64,000 nt of DNA from Agrobacterium vitis (lineage in GTDB: Bacteria; Pseudomonadota; Alphaproteobacteria; Rhizobiales; Rhizobiaceae), in assembly GCF_014926405.1 (NCBI RefSeq), contig NZ_JACXXJ020000003.1:541001-605000 (forward strand). Direction: 5' to 3'. This document shows, piece after piece, positions 9,315-18,537 of the stretch. Each line of letters opens with the position of its first letter. Position 1 is the stretch's first letter. The translations under genes and the position numbers were made by a program. The notes beneath the pieces are model-generated. The model was not told the DNA's origin. It saw nothing but the letters and a program-made list of their open reading frames with translations, and ran no database searches.

Positions 9315-10838
9315 CTAAGAGACATCCCGAACCTTCACCCGGATCATCTGGTAGGACAGCGCCGGAAACGACGCCGTCAGGCTTGTGCCATCGATAACCA
9401 ACCCCTCGCCCGGGCGTGGCGCAACCTCCGTCATCCGCTCCTGCGTATTGACCGCCTTCAAGTCGGCATGGGTCATCACCTGATAATCGGCGATAGACGG
9501 CGCGGTGCCAAACCCCTGCAAATCGAATGTGGTCTCGATGGCCGCCTCTGAACGATTGACGATGAAGAAAGCAATCGAGCCATCCGCCGTGTCATGCACG
9601 GCGGCAATGTCGAGACTGTCGACCTCACCGACGGCAGACGCCGTATAGGTCGGGCTTTTTACCCGCAGATCCAGCGCCGTGCCACGGCCATGTACCGAGG
9701 CGAACAGGAATGGATAGAAAATCGTCTGCCGCCAGGCCGGACCGCCCGGCGCCGTCATGATTGGCGCAATCACATTGACCAATTGCGCCAGGCAGGCGAT
9801 GCGCACCACGTTGGAACGGCGGATGAAAGTGTTGATAATCAGCCCGACCTGCAACACATCCTCGAAATTATAGATGTCTTCCAGCAATGGCGGCGCAAAG
9901 GGCCAGCCGTCATTACCCTGGAGGATTGCCTTGTCCTGTTCGTTGGAATGATACCAGACATTCCATTCATCAAAGGAAATATAGACATTCTTGGAAGAGC
10001 GTTTCTTGGCCTTGATGAAATCAATCACACCAGAAACCGAGACGATATAATCATCCAGCTTCTTGTTCTGGGCGAGATAATTGGGCGTATCGCCTGCCTT
10101 GTTGTCGAAATACATATGCAGGGAAATATAATCGACCTCATTATAGGTATGGTCGAGAACGGTCGCCTCCCATTGCGGATAGCTCGGCATCTTGGCGTTG
10201 GACGAACCGCAGACCACCAGTTCCAGCGATTTATCGAAGGTCCGCATGGCCTTGGCGGTTTCATGGGCAAGCCGGCCATATTCATCAGCCGATTTGTGGC
10301 CGATCTGCCAAGGGCCGTCCATTTCATTGCCCAGGCACCAGAGCTTCACATCAAAAGGCTGCGGCCTGCCATTGCTGATACGCAGATCGCTCCAATAGCT
10401 GCCGCCGGAATGATTGGCATATTCCAGAAAATTGCGCGCCTCATCCAGCCCGCGCGACCCGAGATTGACGGCCAGCATCATCTCAGTTCCGACAGAGGCG
10501 CACCAATCGGCAAACTCGTGAAGGCCGACCTCGTTGCTCTCCGACGTATGCCAGGCGAGATCAAGGCGAACCGGGCGCTGATCCCTAGGGCCAATGCCGT
10601 CTTCCCAATTATAGGCCGAAACGAAATTGCCGCCGGGATAGCGCACGATCGGCACGTTCAACTCCCGCACCAGATCGATGACATCGCGGCGCATGCCGTT
10701 TTCATCGGCGCTCGGGTGATCGGGCTCATAAATACCGGTGTAAACTGCCCGGCCCAGATGCTCTATGAAGGAGCCGTAGAGCCGTGGATCAATCTCCGCA
10801 ATGCTGAAATCGGCATGCGCCAGAACGGTCGCCTTCAT
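9315..10838 (-). CDS. abfA: Alpha-L-arabinofuranosidase, GH51
   Basis: Releases terminal L-arabinofuranose from arabinan, arabinoxylan or arabino-oligosaccharides. The 507-residue protein has no signal peptide, so it acts on imported oligomers in the cytoplasm. GH51 landmarks are visible: FIEHLGRAVYTGIYEPDHP near the N-terminus, RYPGGNFVSAYNWEDGIGP, the acid/base glutamate in LWCLGNEMDGPWQ and the nucleophile in SFDEWNVWY, followed by the C-terminal beta-sandwich. ATG 10838 has GGGAGGA upstream. It is the first gene of a five-gene operon with a CUT1 importer, and an ArsR-type regulator gene lies upstream on the same strand. Confidence 0.92.
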   Translation of the reverse strand: MKATVLAHADFSIAEIDPRLYGSFIEHLGRAVYTGIYEPDHPSADENGMRRDVIDLVRELNVPIVRYPGGNFVSAYNWEDGIGPRDQRPVRLDLAWHTSESNEVGLHEFADWCASVGTEMMLAVNLGSRGLDEARNFLEYANHSGGSYWSDLRISNGRPQPFDVKLWCLGNEMDGPWQIGHKSADEYGRLAHETAKAMRTFDKSLELVVCGSSNAKMPSYPQWEATVLDHTYNEVDYISLHMYFDNKAGDTPNYLAQNKKLDDYIVSVSGVIDFIKAKKRSSKNVYISFDEWNVWYHSNEQDKAILQGNDGWPFAPPLLEDIYNFEDVLQVGLIINTFIRRSNVVRIACLAQLVNVIAPIMTAPGGPAWRQTIFYPFLFASVHGRGTALDLRVKSPTYTASAVGEVDSLDIAAVHDTADGSIAFFIVNRSEAAIETTFDLQGFGTAPSIADYQVMTHADLKAVNTQERMTEVAPRPGEGLVIDGTSLTASFPALSYQMIRVKVRDVS

Positions 10839-10855
10839 GTCATCCTCCCTATATG

Positions 10856-10891
10856 TATCCAATATGATGATTTAAACCATCTTGTTGGATA
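10856..10891. promoter_or_regulatory. 36-bp palindrome at the abfA start region
   Basis: Two 18-base arms (TATCCAATATGATGATTT and AAACCATCTTGTTGGATA) match in 15 of 18 positions as an inverted repeat. The dyad lies between the predicted -10 element and the ribosome site of abfA, where a repressor would block initiation. The sequence differs from the CTGATATTCA motif found near the ArsR-type gene, so a second regulator may act here. Confidence 0.55.
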
Positions 10892-10919
10892 TAAAATAGC
10901 GATTTTGGCAAAGCGTCAA
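10891..10919 (-). promoter_or_regulatory. Predicted sigma-70 promoter of the abfA operon
   Basis: On the minus strand TTGACG (10914-10919) and TTTTAT (10891-10896) are separated by 17 bases. The -10 element abuts the 36-bp palindrome. The predicted start lies about 45 bases upstream of the abfA ATG. Confidence 0.5.
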
Positions 10920-11004
10920 GCTGAAAAACGACCCAAATGACGGGGAAATCAATGCTGCAACACAGCAAAACCTCAATGACAACAATGTGACAAAGGCGTG
11001 ACGG

Positions 11005-11051
11005 CTGATATTCACGCCCAGAACCTATCAATCACCAAATCTGATATTCAC
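11005..11051 (+). promoter_or_regulatory. Two direct copies of CTGATATTCAC upstream of abfA
   Basis: CTGATATTCAC occurs at 11005-11015 and again at 11041-11051, exactly 36 bases apart, the second overlapping the stop codon of the ArsR-type regulator gene. The same ten-base core occurs as an inverted pair at that gene's own start (11977-12020). They are likely binding sites of this regulator, placed about 85-135 bases upstream of the abfA -35 element, a position more typical of activation or looping. Confidence 0.6.
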
Positions 11052-11974
11052 TCTGTCCGAATACGCAGCACGATATCTTGGTCGTAATTGCCAAATCCGC
11101 GTCCGAAAATGTTGATCCCACCGGGATGGCGCGCATCATCGCGCACACCAATCCGCACCCGGATGGAATGATGGGCCAGCAGATCGATAGCATTGAGATC
11201 GACGGATGAAATCTTGACGCCATCAACAAACGTGCCCTCTGAGGAAATTCGCCAATTCTTCAGCTTGCCGTATTGGGAGCCCTTCAGCTTCCACCAGTCG
11301 GGCGTATAAACACCGCGCTTGTCACCGAAATCGCCGGGAGAGGTCCATGTTCCGACATCCGTGCCATTGATCGACAATGTGATGTCGGAAGGCCAGTCGG
11401 CACTGGTGCCGGGCACTTCCGAACTCAGCTCCATGGCAATTTCGATTTCGCGGATGCTGCTGCCGGATAGCTTGGCATTGTTGGGGAATTGATATTCCAC
11501 ATAGCCTCTGGTGAACCAGATCAGCCCGGCTTTCATCCGTTCCGGATCAAGGAAGGTATTGGGGACGTCCAGCAAGCCAATGATGCCTTCGGGGGAACAA
11601 AGACCACAGGGTGCCGTCACCTCATAGCTGGTATAAAGCCCGATTGGCATCGCGACTTCGATGGCATGGGCATCGATCTTGCGCCGCTCGCTCTTGAAGA
11701 CAACCAGCACCTCCTCGGCAGTCGGATAGCAGATCTTCTGGCTGCCCTTGCGGGCCTTCTGGCTCTCGGTGCGGATCAACCCCGCGTCTTCCAGAACCTG
11801 AAGATTGGTGGAGACGGTGGATTGCGGCAGCGACAGTTCAGCAGCGATGTCATTGACATTCATCGCGCCTTTTTCATGCAATAGCTTGAGCATTGCGATC
11901 CGCAATGGCGAGGCCAGCCCTTTCAGAACCGCCATGCCGTCTTCCGGGTCGATCACAAGAAAATTTCTGCTCAT
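11048..11974 (-). CDS. ArsR-type regulator fused to a beta-rich C-terminal domain
   Basis: A 308-residue protein, about three times the size of a simple ArsR repressor. Residues 1-95 form a winged helix (MAVLKGLASPLRIAMLKLLH, then ELSLPQSTVSTNLQVLEDAGL). The rest, with segments such as IREIEIAMELSSEVPG, ITLSINGTDVGTWTSPGDFG and IRVRIGVRDDA, looks like beta-sandwich/jelly-roll sequence and has CGLCSPEG in the linker. A carbohydrate-sensing role is inferred from its place upstream of the GH51 operon; no metal-site cysteine pattern of classical ArsR is seen. Its ATG lacks a clear ribosome site and lies two bases from an operator-like repeat, suggesting tight self-control. Confidence 0.75.
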   Translation of the reverse strand: MSRNFLVIDPEDGMAVLKGLASPLRIAMLKLLHEKGAMNVNDIAAELSLPQSTVSTNLQVLEDAGLIRTESQKARKGSQKICYPTAEEVLVVFKSERRKIDAHAIEVAMPIGLYTSYEVTAPCGLCSPEGIIGLLDVPNTFLDPERMKAGLIWFTRGYVEYQFPNNAKLSGSSIREIEIAMELSSEVPGTSADWPSDITLSINGTDVGTWTSPGDFGDKRGVYTPDWWKLKGSQYGKLKNWRISSEGTFVDGVKISSVDLNAIDLLAHHSIRVRIGVRDDARHPGGINIFGRGFGNYDQDIVLRIRTE

Positions 11975-11976
11975 TA

Positions 11977-12020
11977 CTGATATTCATCCGAAAACAAGGC
12001 GTTTGACGAATGAATATCAG
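11977..12020. promoter_or_regulatory. Inverted CTGATATTCA operator pair at the ArsR-type gene start
   Basis: CTGATATTCATCCG at 11977-11990 and CGAATGAATATCAG at 12007-12020 form an inverted repeat with 13 of 14 matching positions and a 16-base spacer. It ends two bases before the regulator's ATG. With the two direct copies at 11005 and 11041, the ten-base core occurs four times, all bordering this gene. Autoregulation is the simplest reading. Confidence 0.65.
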
Positions 12021-12051
12021 AATTCCTGATGCAATCAACTGGCCCAAAGTC

Positions 12052-13431
12052 TCAAACGGATTTCAACGCGGCAGCCTGTTCGCCAATATCCAGGAACAGG
12101 CCGGTCATCACCCGCATGCCCTCTTCGGCAATGGACAGAAGAGCGTGCTCGTTCGGTCCGTGCTGTCCGCATTCAGCATGGGAATGGGGAATCCAGATGG
12201 TCGGTAGGCCAAGAATGTTGGTAAAGGCATCATTGGGCAGCGAGCCCGCCAGATTGGGCAGGACATGTACCGGCTTGCCGCTTGTGCGGGTTATGGATTG
12301 CTCGACAAACCGCACCCAGGGATGATCGGGGGAAAACCGGGTGGCCCGGAACGCCTCGCCTCGGGCTGGCTCCACCGCCACCATGGGAAACCCATGGGCA
12401 TCGAGATGTCGTCGTAAAGCGGGCAGAATGCCCTCCATATCCGTTCCCACCACGAACCGCAGCTGGCAGGTGGCGCGCGCCGATCCGGCAATGGCATTTT
12501 GCGGCGCGTTGATATTGCCTGAGGAGATGGCCAGAACCGCCATGGAATTCCAACCGAAAACCCGCTCGGACGGCGTCAGATCCGCTTGACCCCAGTCCGC
12601 GTCATGCTTGCGGGACGGCAGGTCCTTGAGGGCAGCGCGAATGTCAGGGGTCAGGCTGGTCGGCAGCCATTCCGGGATCTGGATCTGGCCCCGCGCATCA
12701 ACAATCGCGGCGATGGCATGGGCAAGAATGATCGCCGGGTCGGCCAGCAAGCCGCCGAAATTGCCGGAATGGTGATCGCCGTCGCGCAAGTTAACGATGA
12801 GGTTGAAGGCAAAGCCGCCGCGTGAGCCCATGAACATGGTCGGTGTATCAGCAGCCAATCGCGGCCCATCGGATGCGATCAGCACATCGGCGGCAAGGGC
12901 TTCGCGCTTGGCCTGGAAAAACTCACGCAAACCGTAGGAGCCGGTTTCCTCGGCCATTTCCATGATGATCTTGACGTTGAAGCCGAGCTTACCCTTCTCT
13001 TTCAAAATCAGTTCCAGCGCCTTGATATTGATGAGATGCTGGATCTTGTTATCCGCCGTGCCGCGCCCGTAGAGCTTATCCCCTTCCTGATGCAGCACGA
13101 AAGGGTCGAGCCCTTCGCGCCAGCGATGCGCCTCGCCATTACAGACATCGCCATGCCCATAGATCAGCACGGTCGGCAGGCTGGCGTCCTCGATCAGGCT
13201 GGCGATCAAAAGCGGCGCGCCATTCTCTCGCGGATTGGCGAAAATCTCCGTGGCAAAGCCAAGCGACGACAACAGCGGCTGAATATCCTCCACCAGATAG
13301 GCTTGCAGATCCTCCGGCTTGCCTTCCGACTGACTGACCGAGCGGCGTGCGATAAGACGGGCCAGATCGTCAGTCAGCTTGCCGCCCAGCGCATAATCGG
13401 ACGCATTGCGGATGAAGATCTCTCTGGTCAT
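12052..13431 (-). CDS. M20-family metallopeptidase/deacylase
   Basis: A 459-residue zinc-dependent hydrolase of the M20 (ArgE/DapE/CPG2/carnosinase) family with no signal peptide. Metal-site segments are visible: YGHGDVCNGE (His and Asp), LYGRGTADNK (bridging Asp) and EMAEETGSYGL (the general-base Glu-Glu pair). A dimerisation (lid) domain occupies the middle. ATG 13431 opens the family-like N-terminus MTREIFIRNASDY; upstream readings are not family-like. It follows the GntR gene on the same strand with an 82-base gap. The length and order suggest a dipeptidase or N-acyl-amino-acid hydrolase; a link to the adjacent uronate genes is unproven. Confidence 0.8.
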   Translation of the reverse strand: MTREIFIRNASDYALGGKLTDDLARLIARRSVSQSEGKPEDLQAYLVEDIQPLLSSLGFATEIFANPRENGAPLLIASLIEDASLPTVLIYGHGDVCNGEAHRWREGLDPFVLHQEGDKLYGRGTADNKIQHLINIKALELILKEKGKLGFNVKIIMEMAEETGSYGLREFFQAKREALAADVLIASDGPRLAADTPTMFMGSRGGFAFNLIVNLRDGDHHSGNFGGLLADPAIILAHAIAAIVDARGQIQIPEWLPTSLTPDIRAALKDLPSRKHDADWGQADLTPSERVFGWNSMAVLAISSGNINAPQNAIAGSARATCQLRFVVGTDMEGILPALRRHLDAHGFPMVAVEPARGEAFRATRFSPDHPWVRFVEQSITRTSGKPVHVLPNLAGSLPNDAFTNILGLPTIWIPHSHAECGQHGPNEHALLSIAEEGMRVMTGLFLDIGEQAAALKSV

Positions 13432-13513
13432 AAAATCTGCCTTTTGATTATTTTGCGACGCAATGCCAAGACCATAGAGGATAGGCAAGCAAAAGCGCAA
13501 ACATCTATGCGCC

Positions 13514-14254
13514 TCAGCCGCCCTCCTTGCGCAGATTCCGGGCCAGCGCCCGATGCCGCTCCTGGGATTTCTCGATATGCTCGCGCATCGCGGCGCGCGC
13601 GCCCTGTGGGTCCTGACCGGAAATGGCATCAGCAATCCGGCCATGCTCCTCCACCACTTGCGAAAGATAGGTTTCGCTGCGTGAAGAGGCGAGGTTGGGC
13701 AAGTTGGAGCGCGGAATGGCCTGCGGACCAAAGCTTTGCAAGGCGCTCAGATAATAGCTGTTATTGGTGGCCCGGGCGATGGCCAGGTGAAAATCGAAAT
13801 CCGCCTTGGAGGTCGGCGCTTTTTCAGCAACAAGATCCGCCATCACCTCATTGGCCGCCCGGATCTCATATTCCTGCGCCGAAGAGCGGCGCACGGCGGC
13901 CAGTGCTGCGGCTTCCGTCTCGATCGCCACCCTGAATTCCAGCATTTCCAGGGTTTTAGGAATGCTCCGCTGCTCTTCCGTGCTGAGGCGCATTTCCTGT
14001 CCGGGCAGGTCATCAACAACAAACACGCCCTTGCCCTGACGGGCATCGACGAGCCCAGCAGCCCGTAGCTCGGCCAAGGCCTCGCGGATCACCGTGCGGC
14101 TGACCCCGAACCGCTCGATCAGCCCCGGCTCGGTCGGCAATTGCGTGCCGAGCGCCAGCCGTCCGCCAACAATATCGGCACGCAAGGCTTCGATGACGCT
14201 TTCGGCCAGCCTTGGCTTGCGCTGTGCTTCATTCGGCGATGGGGCTTTGGCCAT
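13514..14254 (-). CDS. GntR-family regulator (FadR subgroup, FCD domain)
   Basis: A 246-residue regulator. The winged helix covers about residues 15-80 (LAESVIEALRADIVGGRL, LPTEPGLIERFGVSRTVIREALAELRAAGLVDARQGKGVFV) and a helical FCD ligand-binding domain follows. ATG 14254 has GGAG five bases ahead; ATG 14266 has none. It is divergent from kdgD, with two TCATRATATGA sites in the intergenic region, so it probably represses the kdgD operon and itself. An aldarate or uronate effector is inferred. Confidence 0.85.
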   Translation of the reverse strand: MAKAPSPNEAQRKPRLAESVIEALRADIVGGRLALGTQLPTEPGLIERFGVSRTVIREALAELRAAGLVDARQGKGVFVVDDLPGQEMRLSTEEQRSIPKTLEMLEFRVAIETEAAALAAVRRSSAQEYEIRAANEVMADLVAEKAPTSKADFDFHLAIARATNNSYYLSALQSFGPQAIPRSNLPNLASSRSETYLSQVVEEHGRIADAISGQDPQGARAAMREHIEKSQERHRALARNLRKEGG

Positions 14255-14328
14255 GGAAATCTCCATAAAGGTGCAGTTCGGGTTTTGGGCAAATGTTGAA
14301 CGGAATTCGACTGGACAGGCGTTTTAAA

Positions 14329-14362
14329 TCATAATATGACTTCACTTGAAATCATGATATGA
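14329..14362. promoter_or_regulatory. Tandem TCATRATATGA operators between gntR and kdgD
   Basis: TCATAATATGA (14329-14339) is an odd-centred perfect palindrome. A second copy, TCATGATATGA (14352-14362), differs at one base and lies 23 bases away, so both face roughly the same side of the helix. The longer direct repeat AAATCATRATATGACT covers both. The size and symmetry suit FadR-subgroup GntR proteins, and the sites lie in the divergent promoter region. Confidence 0.6.
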
Positions 14363-14446
14363 CTCGGTTGCAGTCATTATAAAGCACGAGGATAGGTGCC
14401 CGTTCAAGTCTTTCGCGAAGAAGATCGTGTGGCACGGAGCAGTTGA

Positions 14447-15370
<924 letters not shown>

Positions 15371-15483
15371 GAAACAACTGACGACAGGAATAGACCCGGG
15401 AGCGTCTGTTCTTATCGGCTGGCGAATGCAGCAAAGCGACTTCGACCCATCATAAAATCTATCTTTTCGGGAGGAAAAACACG

Positions 15484-17400
15484 ATGAAGACCAGAAAACT
15501 GCTTGCCACAGTGGCGCTTGCCGCACTGGTGGGCATGCCGGTCATGGCGATTGCCCAGGACTATCATCAGGCGCCGCAGCTTGATGCGCTGGTCAAGGAA
15601 GGCAAATTGCCACCGGTCGAAAAACGTCTGCCGGAAAATCCGCGCGTCGAGGATATGGTCGAACGTGTCGGCGTCTATGGCGGCTACCAGACCGGCGGAT
15701 TGGTGGGCGGCAATGACCGCAACGCACTGGCCAAGCTGACCGGCTACGAGCCGCTGATGGCCTGGGACCGGGAATGGTCGGGCAAGATCATTCCCAACGT
15801 TGCCACCTCCTACAAAGCCAGCGATGATGCCACGACCTTCACCTTCGAATTGCGCAAGGGCATGAAATGGTCGAACGGCATGGATTTCACCGCCGAAGAC
15901 ATCGCCTTCATGGTCAATGACGTGCTTCCCGACGACAAGCTGTTTCCGGCCAAGCCCGCCTGGATGCTGGTGGGGGGCAAGCTGCCGGTGGCGACCGTCA
16001 ACAGCCCAACCAGCGTCACCATCAAATTCTCCGGCCCGAACGGCCTGTTCCTCATGAATGTCGCGGGCGTGTTCGGCACGCAGCTCACCTTGATGTCGAA
16101 GCAATATTGCGGCCAGTTCATGCCGAAGTTCAATCCGGATGCCGAAAAACTGGCGAAGGATGCCGGCGATGCCAGCTGGATCGAACATCTGACCAACAAA
16201 TGCGGATTGGAAATCGAGCAGGTTCAGCGCTGGCGCAATCCTGACATGCCCGTGCTCGGCCCCTGGAAGATCAAGGACCCCTATGTATCCGGCGCCACCC
16301 AGGTGACGTTTGAGCGCAATCCCTATTACTGGAAGGTCGATCCGGCGGGCAACCAGTTGCCTTATCTCGATGGCGCCCGCTATAGCGTCAATTCGGATGT
16401 ACAGACGGTGCTTCTGGCGGCGATTGCCGGCAAGATCAACTATCAGGAACGCCATATCGGCGTGAACCAGAACCGTCCAGTCTTGAACGAAGGCGCGGAC
16501 AAGGGTGGGTACGAGTTGATCGACCGGATTACCGGCCAGGGTGCGGACACGTCCTTTTCCTTCAATATGACCCATAAGGACCCGGAGATGCGCAAGATCT
16601 TCGGCAACAAGGATTTCCGGGTGGCGATGAGTATCGCCATTGATCGCAAATCGGTCATCGATGCGATTTATCTGGGCCTGACGCAGCCGAAACAGGTGGC
16701 ACCAAACGAAAACACCCTCTACGCCAATGACCGGCTGGCGCATCAGTATCTCGATTACGACCCTGACAAGGCCAACAAGCTGCTCGACAGTATCGGTCTC
16801 GACAAGAAGGATGCCGATGGCTTCCGGCTTCGCCCTGATGGCAAACGCCTGACCTTTACCGTCATCACGCCTGCGGCGCTGTCCAACTGGGGCGATGTTG
16901 CCGAACTGGTCATTCGCTACTGGCAGGCCGTTGGCGTCGATGCGCGCTTCCAATCGATGGACCGCACGCGGTTCTATGAGGTCAAGAACAATAACGACCA
17001 TGACGTGGCACTGTGGACCGGCGAAGGGTATGGCGTCGATGCCCTGCTTGATCCGCGCCTCTATATGCCGGTCTCGATTGAATCCAACTATGCGGTCGCC
17101 TGGGGCAAGGCTTATCTGAAGATGCAAGGCGGAGAAGAGCCGCCGGAGCCGGTCAAGAAACAGTGGGATCTGTATAACCAGATCAAGGGCACCACCGATC
17201 AGACCAAGCAGACGGCGCTGTTCCAGCAGATTCTCGATATTGCCGCCGACCAGTTCTACACGATTGCGATTTCGACACCGCCCGCTGGCTTCGCCGTCAA
17301 GGCCAAGAACCTGCACAACGTGATGAACAACGCACCGACCTCCTGGGTCTATCCAAGCCCGGCACCCAGCAATACCGAGCAATGGTTCATCCAAAACTAA
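15484..17400 (+). CDS. ABC transporter substrate-binding protein, family 5 (Opp-type)
   Basis: A 638-residue periplasmic binding protein with a signal peptide (MKTRKLLATVALAALVGM..., likely cut after AIA). Family-5 features include WSGKIIPNVATSYKASDDATTFTFELRKG-type sequence, the FTAEDIAFMVND segment, and NKDFRVAMSIAIDRKSVIDAIY. At over 600 residues it belongs with the large oligosaccharide/opine-type members rather than short peptide binders. GGGAGGA precedes the ATG. It lies between kdgD and the permeases, so an oligogalacturonide, aldarate or related ligand is plausible; a peptide cannot be excluded. Confidence 0.9.
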   Translation: MKTRKLLATVALAALVGMPVMAIAQDYHQAPQLDALVKEGKLPPVEKRLPENPRVEDMVERVGVYGGYQTGGLVGGNDRNALAKLTGYEPLMAWDREWSGKIIPNVATSYKASDDATTFTFELRKGMKWSNGMDFTAEDIAFMVNDVLPDDKLFPAKPAWMLVGGKLPVATVNSPTSVTIKFSGPNGLFLMNVAGVFGTQLTLMSKQYCGQFMPKFNPDAEKLAKDAGDASWIEHLTNKCGLEIEQVQRWRNPDMPVLGPWKIKDPYVSGATQVTFERNPYYWKVDPAGNQLPYLDGARYSVNSDVQTVLLAAIAGKINYQERHIGVNQNRPVLNEGADKGGYELIDRITGQGADTSFSFNMTHKDPEMRKIFGNKDFRVAMSIAIDRKSVIDAIYLGLTQPKQVAPNENTLYANDRLAHQYLDYDPDKANKLLDSIGLDKKDADGFRLRPDGKRLTFTVITPAALSNWGDVAELVIRYWQAVGVDARFQSMDRTRFYEVKNNNDHDVALWTGEGYGVDALLDPRLYMPVSIESNYAVAWGKAYLKMQGGEEPPEPVKKQWDLYNQIKGTTDQTKQTALFQQILDIAADQFYTIAISTPPAGFAVKAKNLHNVMNNAPTSWVYPSPAPSNTEQWFIQN

Positions 17401-17553
17401 GAGAGCTCCTCCCGACTTCGGGGCGTCGTCCGCGTGGCACTTGCCCAACCTTGCGCTGCTCGTCCGGCGCCCCGAAGACCCCGCTTTTGGTCACCCTGTA
17501 GTCCCCTGCCCACGTCCATGGACAGGAACGTAAGACCCCGGAAAGGATCGTCG

Positions 17554-18537
17554 ATGTTACGGTTCATCACATTGCGCGTGCTGGGCATGATCCCCGCGAT
17601 GTTTGCCATTTCGCTTCTGACCTTCGTGGTGATCCAGTTGCCGCCAGGCGATTTCGTCTCGACGCTGGCCGCCCAGGCCGCTGAAACCGGCGACACCATG
17701 TCTCCTGCCCAGTTGGAGACCCTGCGCCAACGCTATGGCATCGGCGAGCCGGTCGTGCTGCAATATGTCCACTGGATCGGCGGCGTGATGCATGGCGATT
17801 TCGGCTATTCCTTCGAGTGGAACCAGCCTGTCAGCCAATTGGTGATGCAGCGAATGGGCATGACGGCGCTGGTCGCTTTCATCACGCTGATGTTCGTCTG
17901 GCTGACGGCCCTGCCGATCGGCATCTACTCCGCCGTGCGCAAATACTCTCCGGGCGATTACCTTTTCACCCTGCTGGGCTTTATCGGCATGGCGATCCCG
18001 AATTTCCTGCTGGCCATCCTGTTGATGTATGTGGCGACCATTCACTTCGGCCAGAGCGTCGGCGGGTTATTCTCGCCGGAATTCGCCAATGCCCCCTGGT
18101 CACTGGCCCGGATCGGGGATTTTCTCAAGCATGTCTGGATCCCCGTGATCATTCTGGGAGCCAGCGGCACGGCGGCGCTGATCCGCGTCATGCGCGCCAA
18201 TCTGCTTGACGAATTGCGCAAGCCCTATGTGGAAGCGGCCCTTGCCAAAGGGCTGCCAGAACGGCGGGCGATCCTGCGGTATCCGGTGCGCGTTGCCATC
18301 AATCCGTTCATTTCCACCGTCGGCTGGGTATTGCCGACCCTGATTTCCGGCGAGTTGATCGTGTCCACCGTGATGAACCTGCCCACCGCCGGGCCTCTCC
18401 TTTTGCAGGCGCTGAAATCCCAGGACATGTACCTGGCCGGTGCCTTCCTGCTGATGACCGGTGGCCTGGTCCTGGTCGGCACGCTGCTGTCCGACATCCT
18501 GCTTGCCATCGTCGATCCAAGGATTCGTCTGACATGA
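17554..18537 (+). CDS. ABC transporter permease (DppB/OppB-like)
   Basis: A 327-residue inner-membrane permease with an N-terminal membrane segment (ITLRVLGMIPAMFAISLLTF), a periplasmic loop, and a bundle of five further spans. The coupling loop reads YVEAALAKGLPERRAILRYPVR. GGAAAGGA precedes ATG 17554; the reading frame extends upstream to 17434 but without a ribosome site or family-like sequence. It overlaps the next permease gene by four bases and works with the family-5 binding protein before it. Confidence 0.92.
   Translation: MLRFITLRVLGMIPAMFAISLLTFVVIQLPPGDFVSTLAAQAAETGDTMSPAQLETLRQRYGIGEPVVLQYVHWIGGVMHGDFGYSFEWNQPVSQLVMQRMGMTALVAFITLMFVWLTALPIGIYSAVRKYSPGDYLFTLLGFIGMAIPNFLLAILLMYVATIHFGQSVGGLFSPEFANAPWSLARIGDFLKHVWIPVIILGASGTAALIRVMRANLLDELRKPYVEAALAKGLPERRAILRYPVRVAINPFISTVGWVLPTLISGELIVSTVMNLPTAGPLLLQALKSQDMYLAGAFLLMTGGLVLVGTLLSDILLAIVDPRIRLT

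Noticed and set aside
10849..11031. Small open frame of 60 codons upstream of abfA
   Set aside because: It runs through the predicted promoter and palindrome, without a ribosome site or family-like sequence.
15412..17448. Very long open frame antisense to the Opp-type binding protein gene
   Set aside because: It mirrors the codon pattern of a clear family-5 binding protein on the other strand, has no ribosome site and shows no protein family features.
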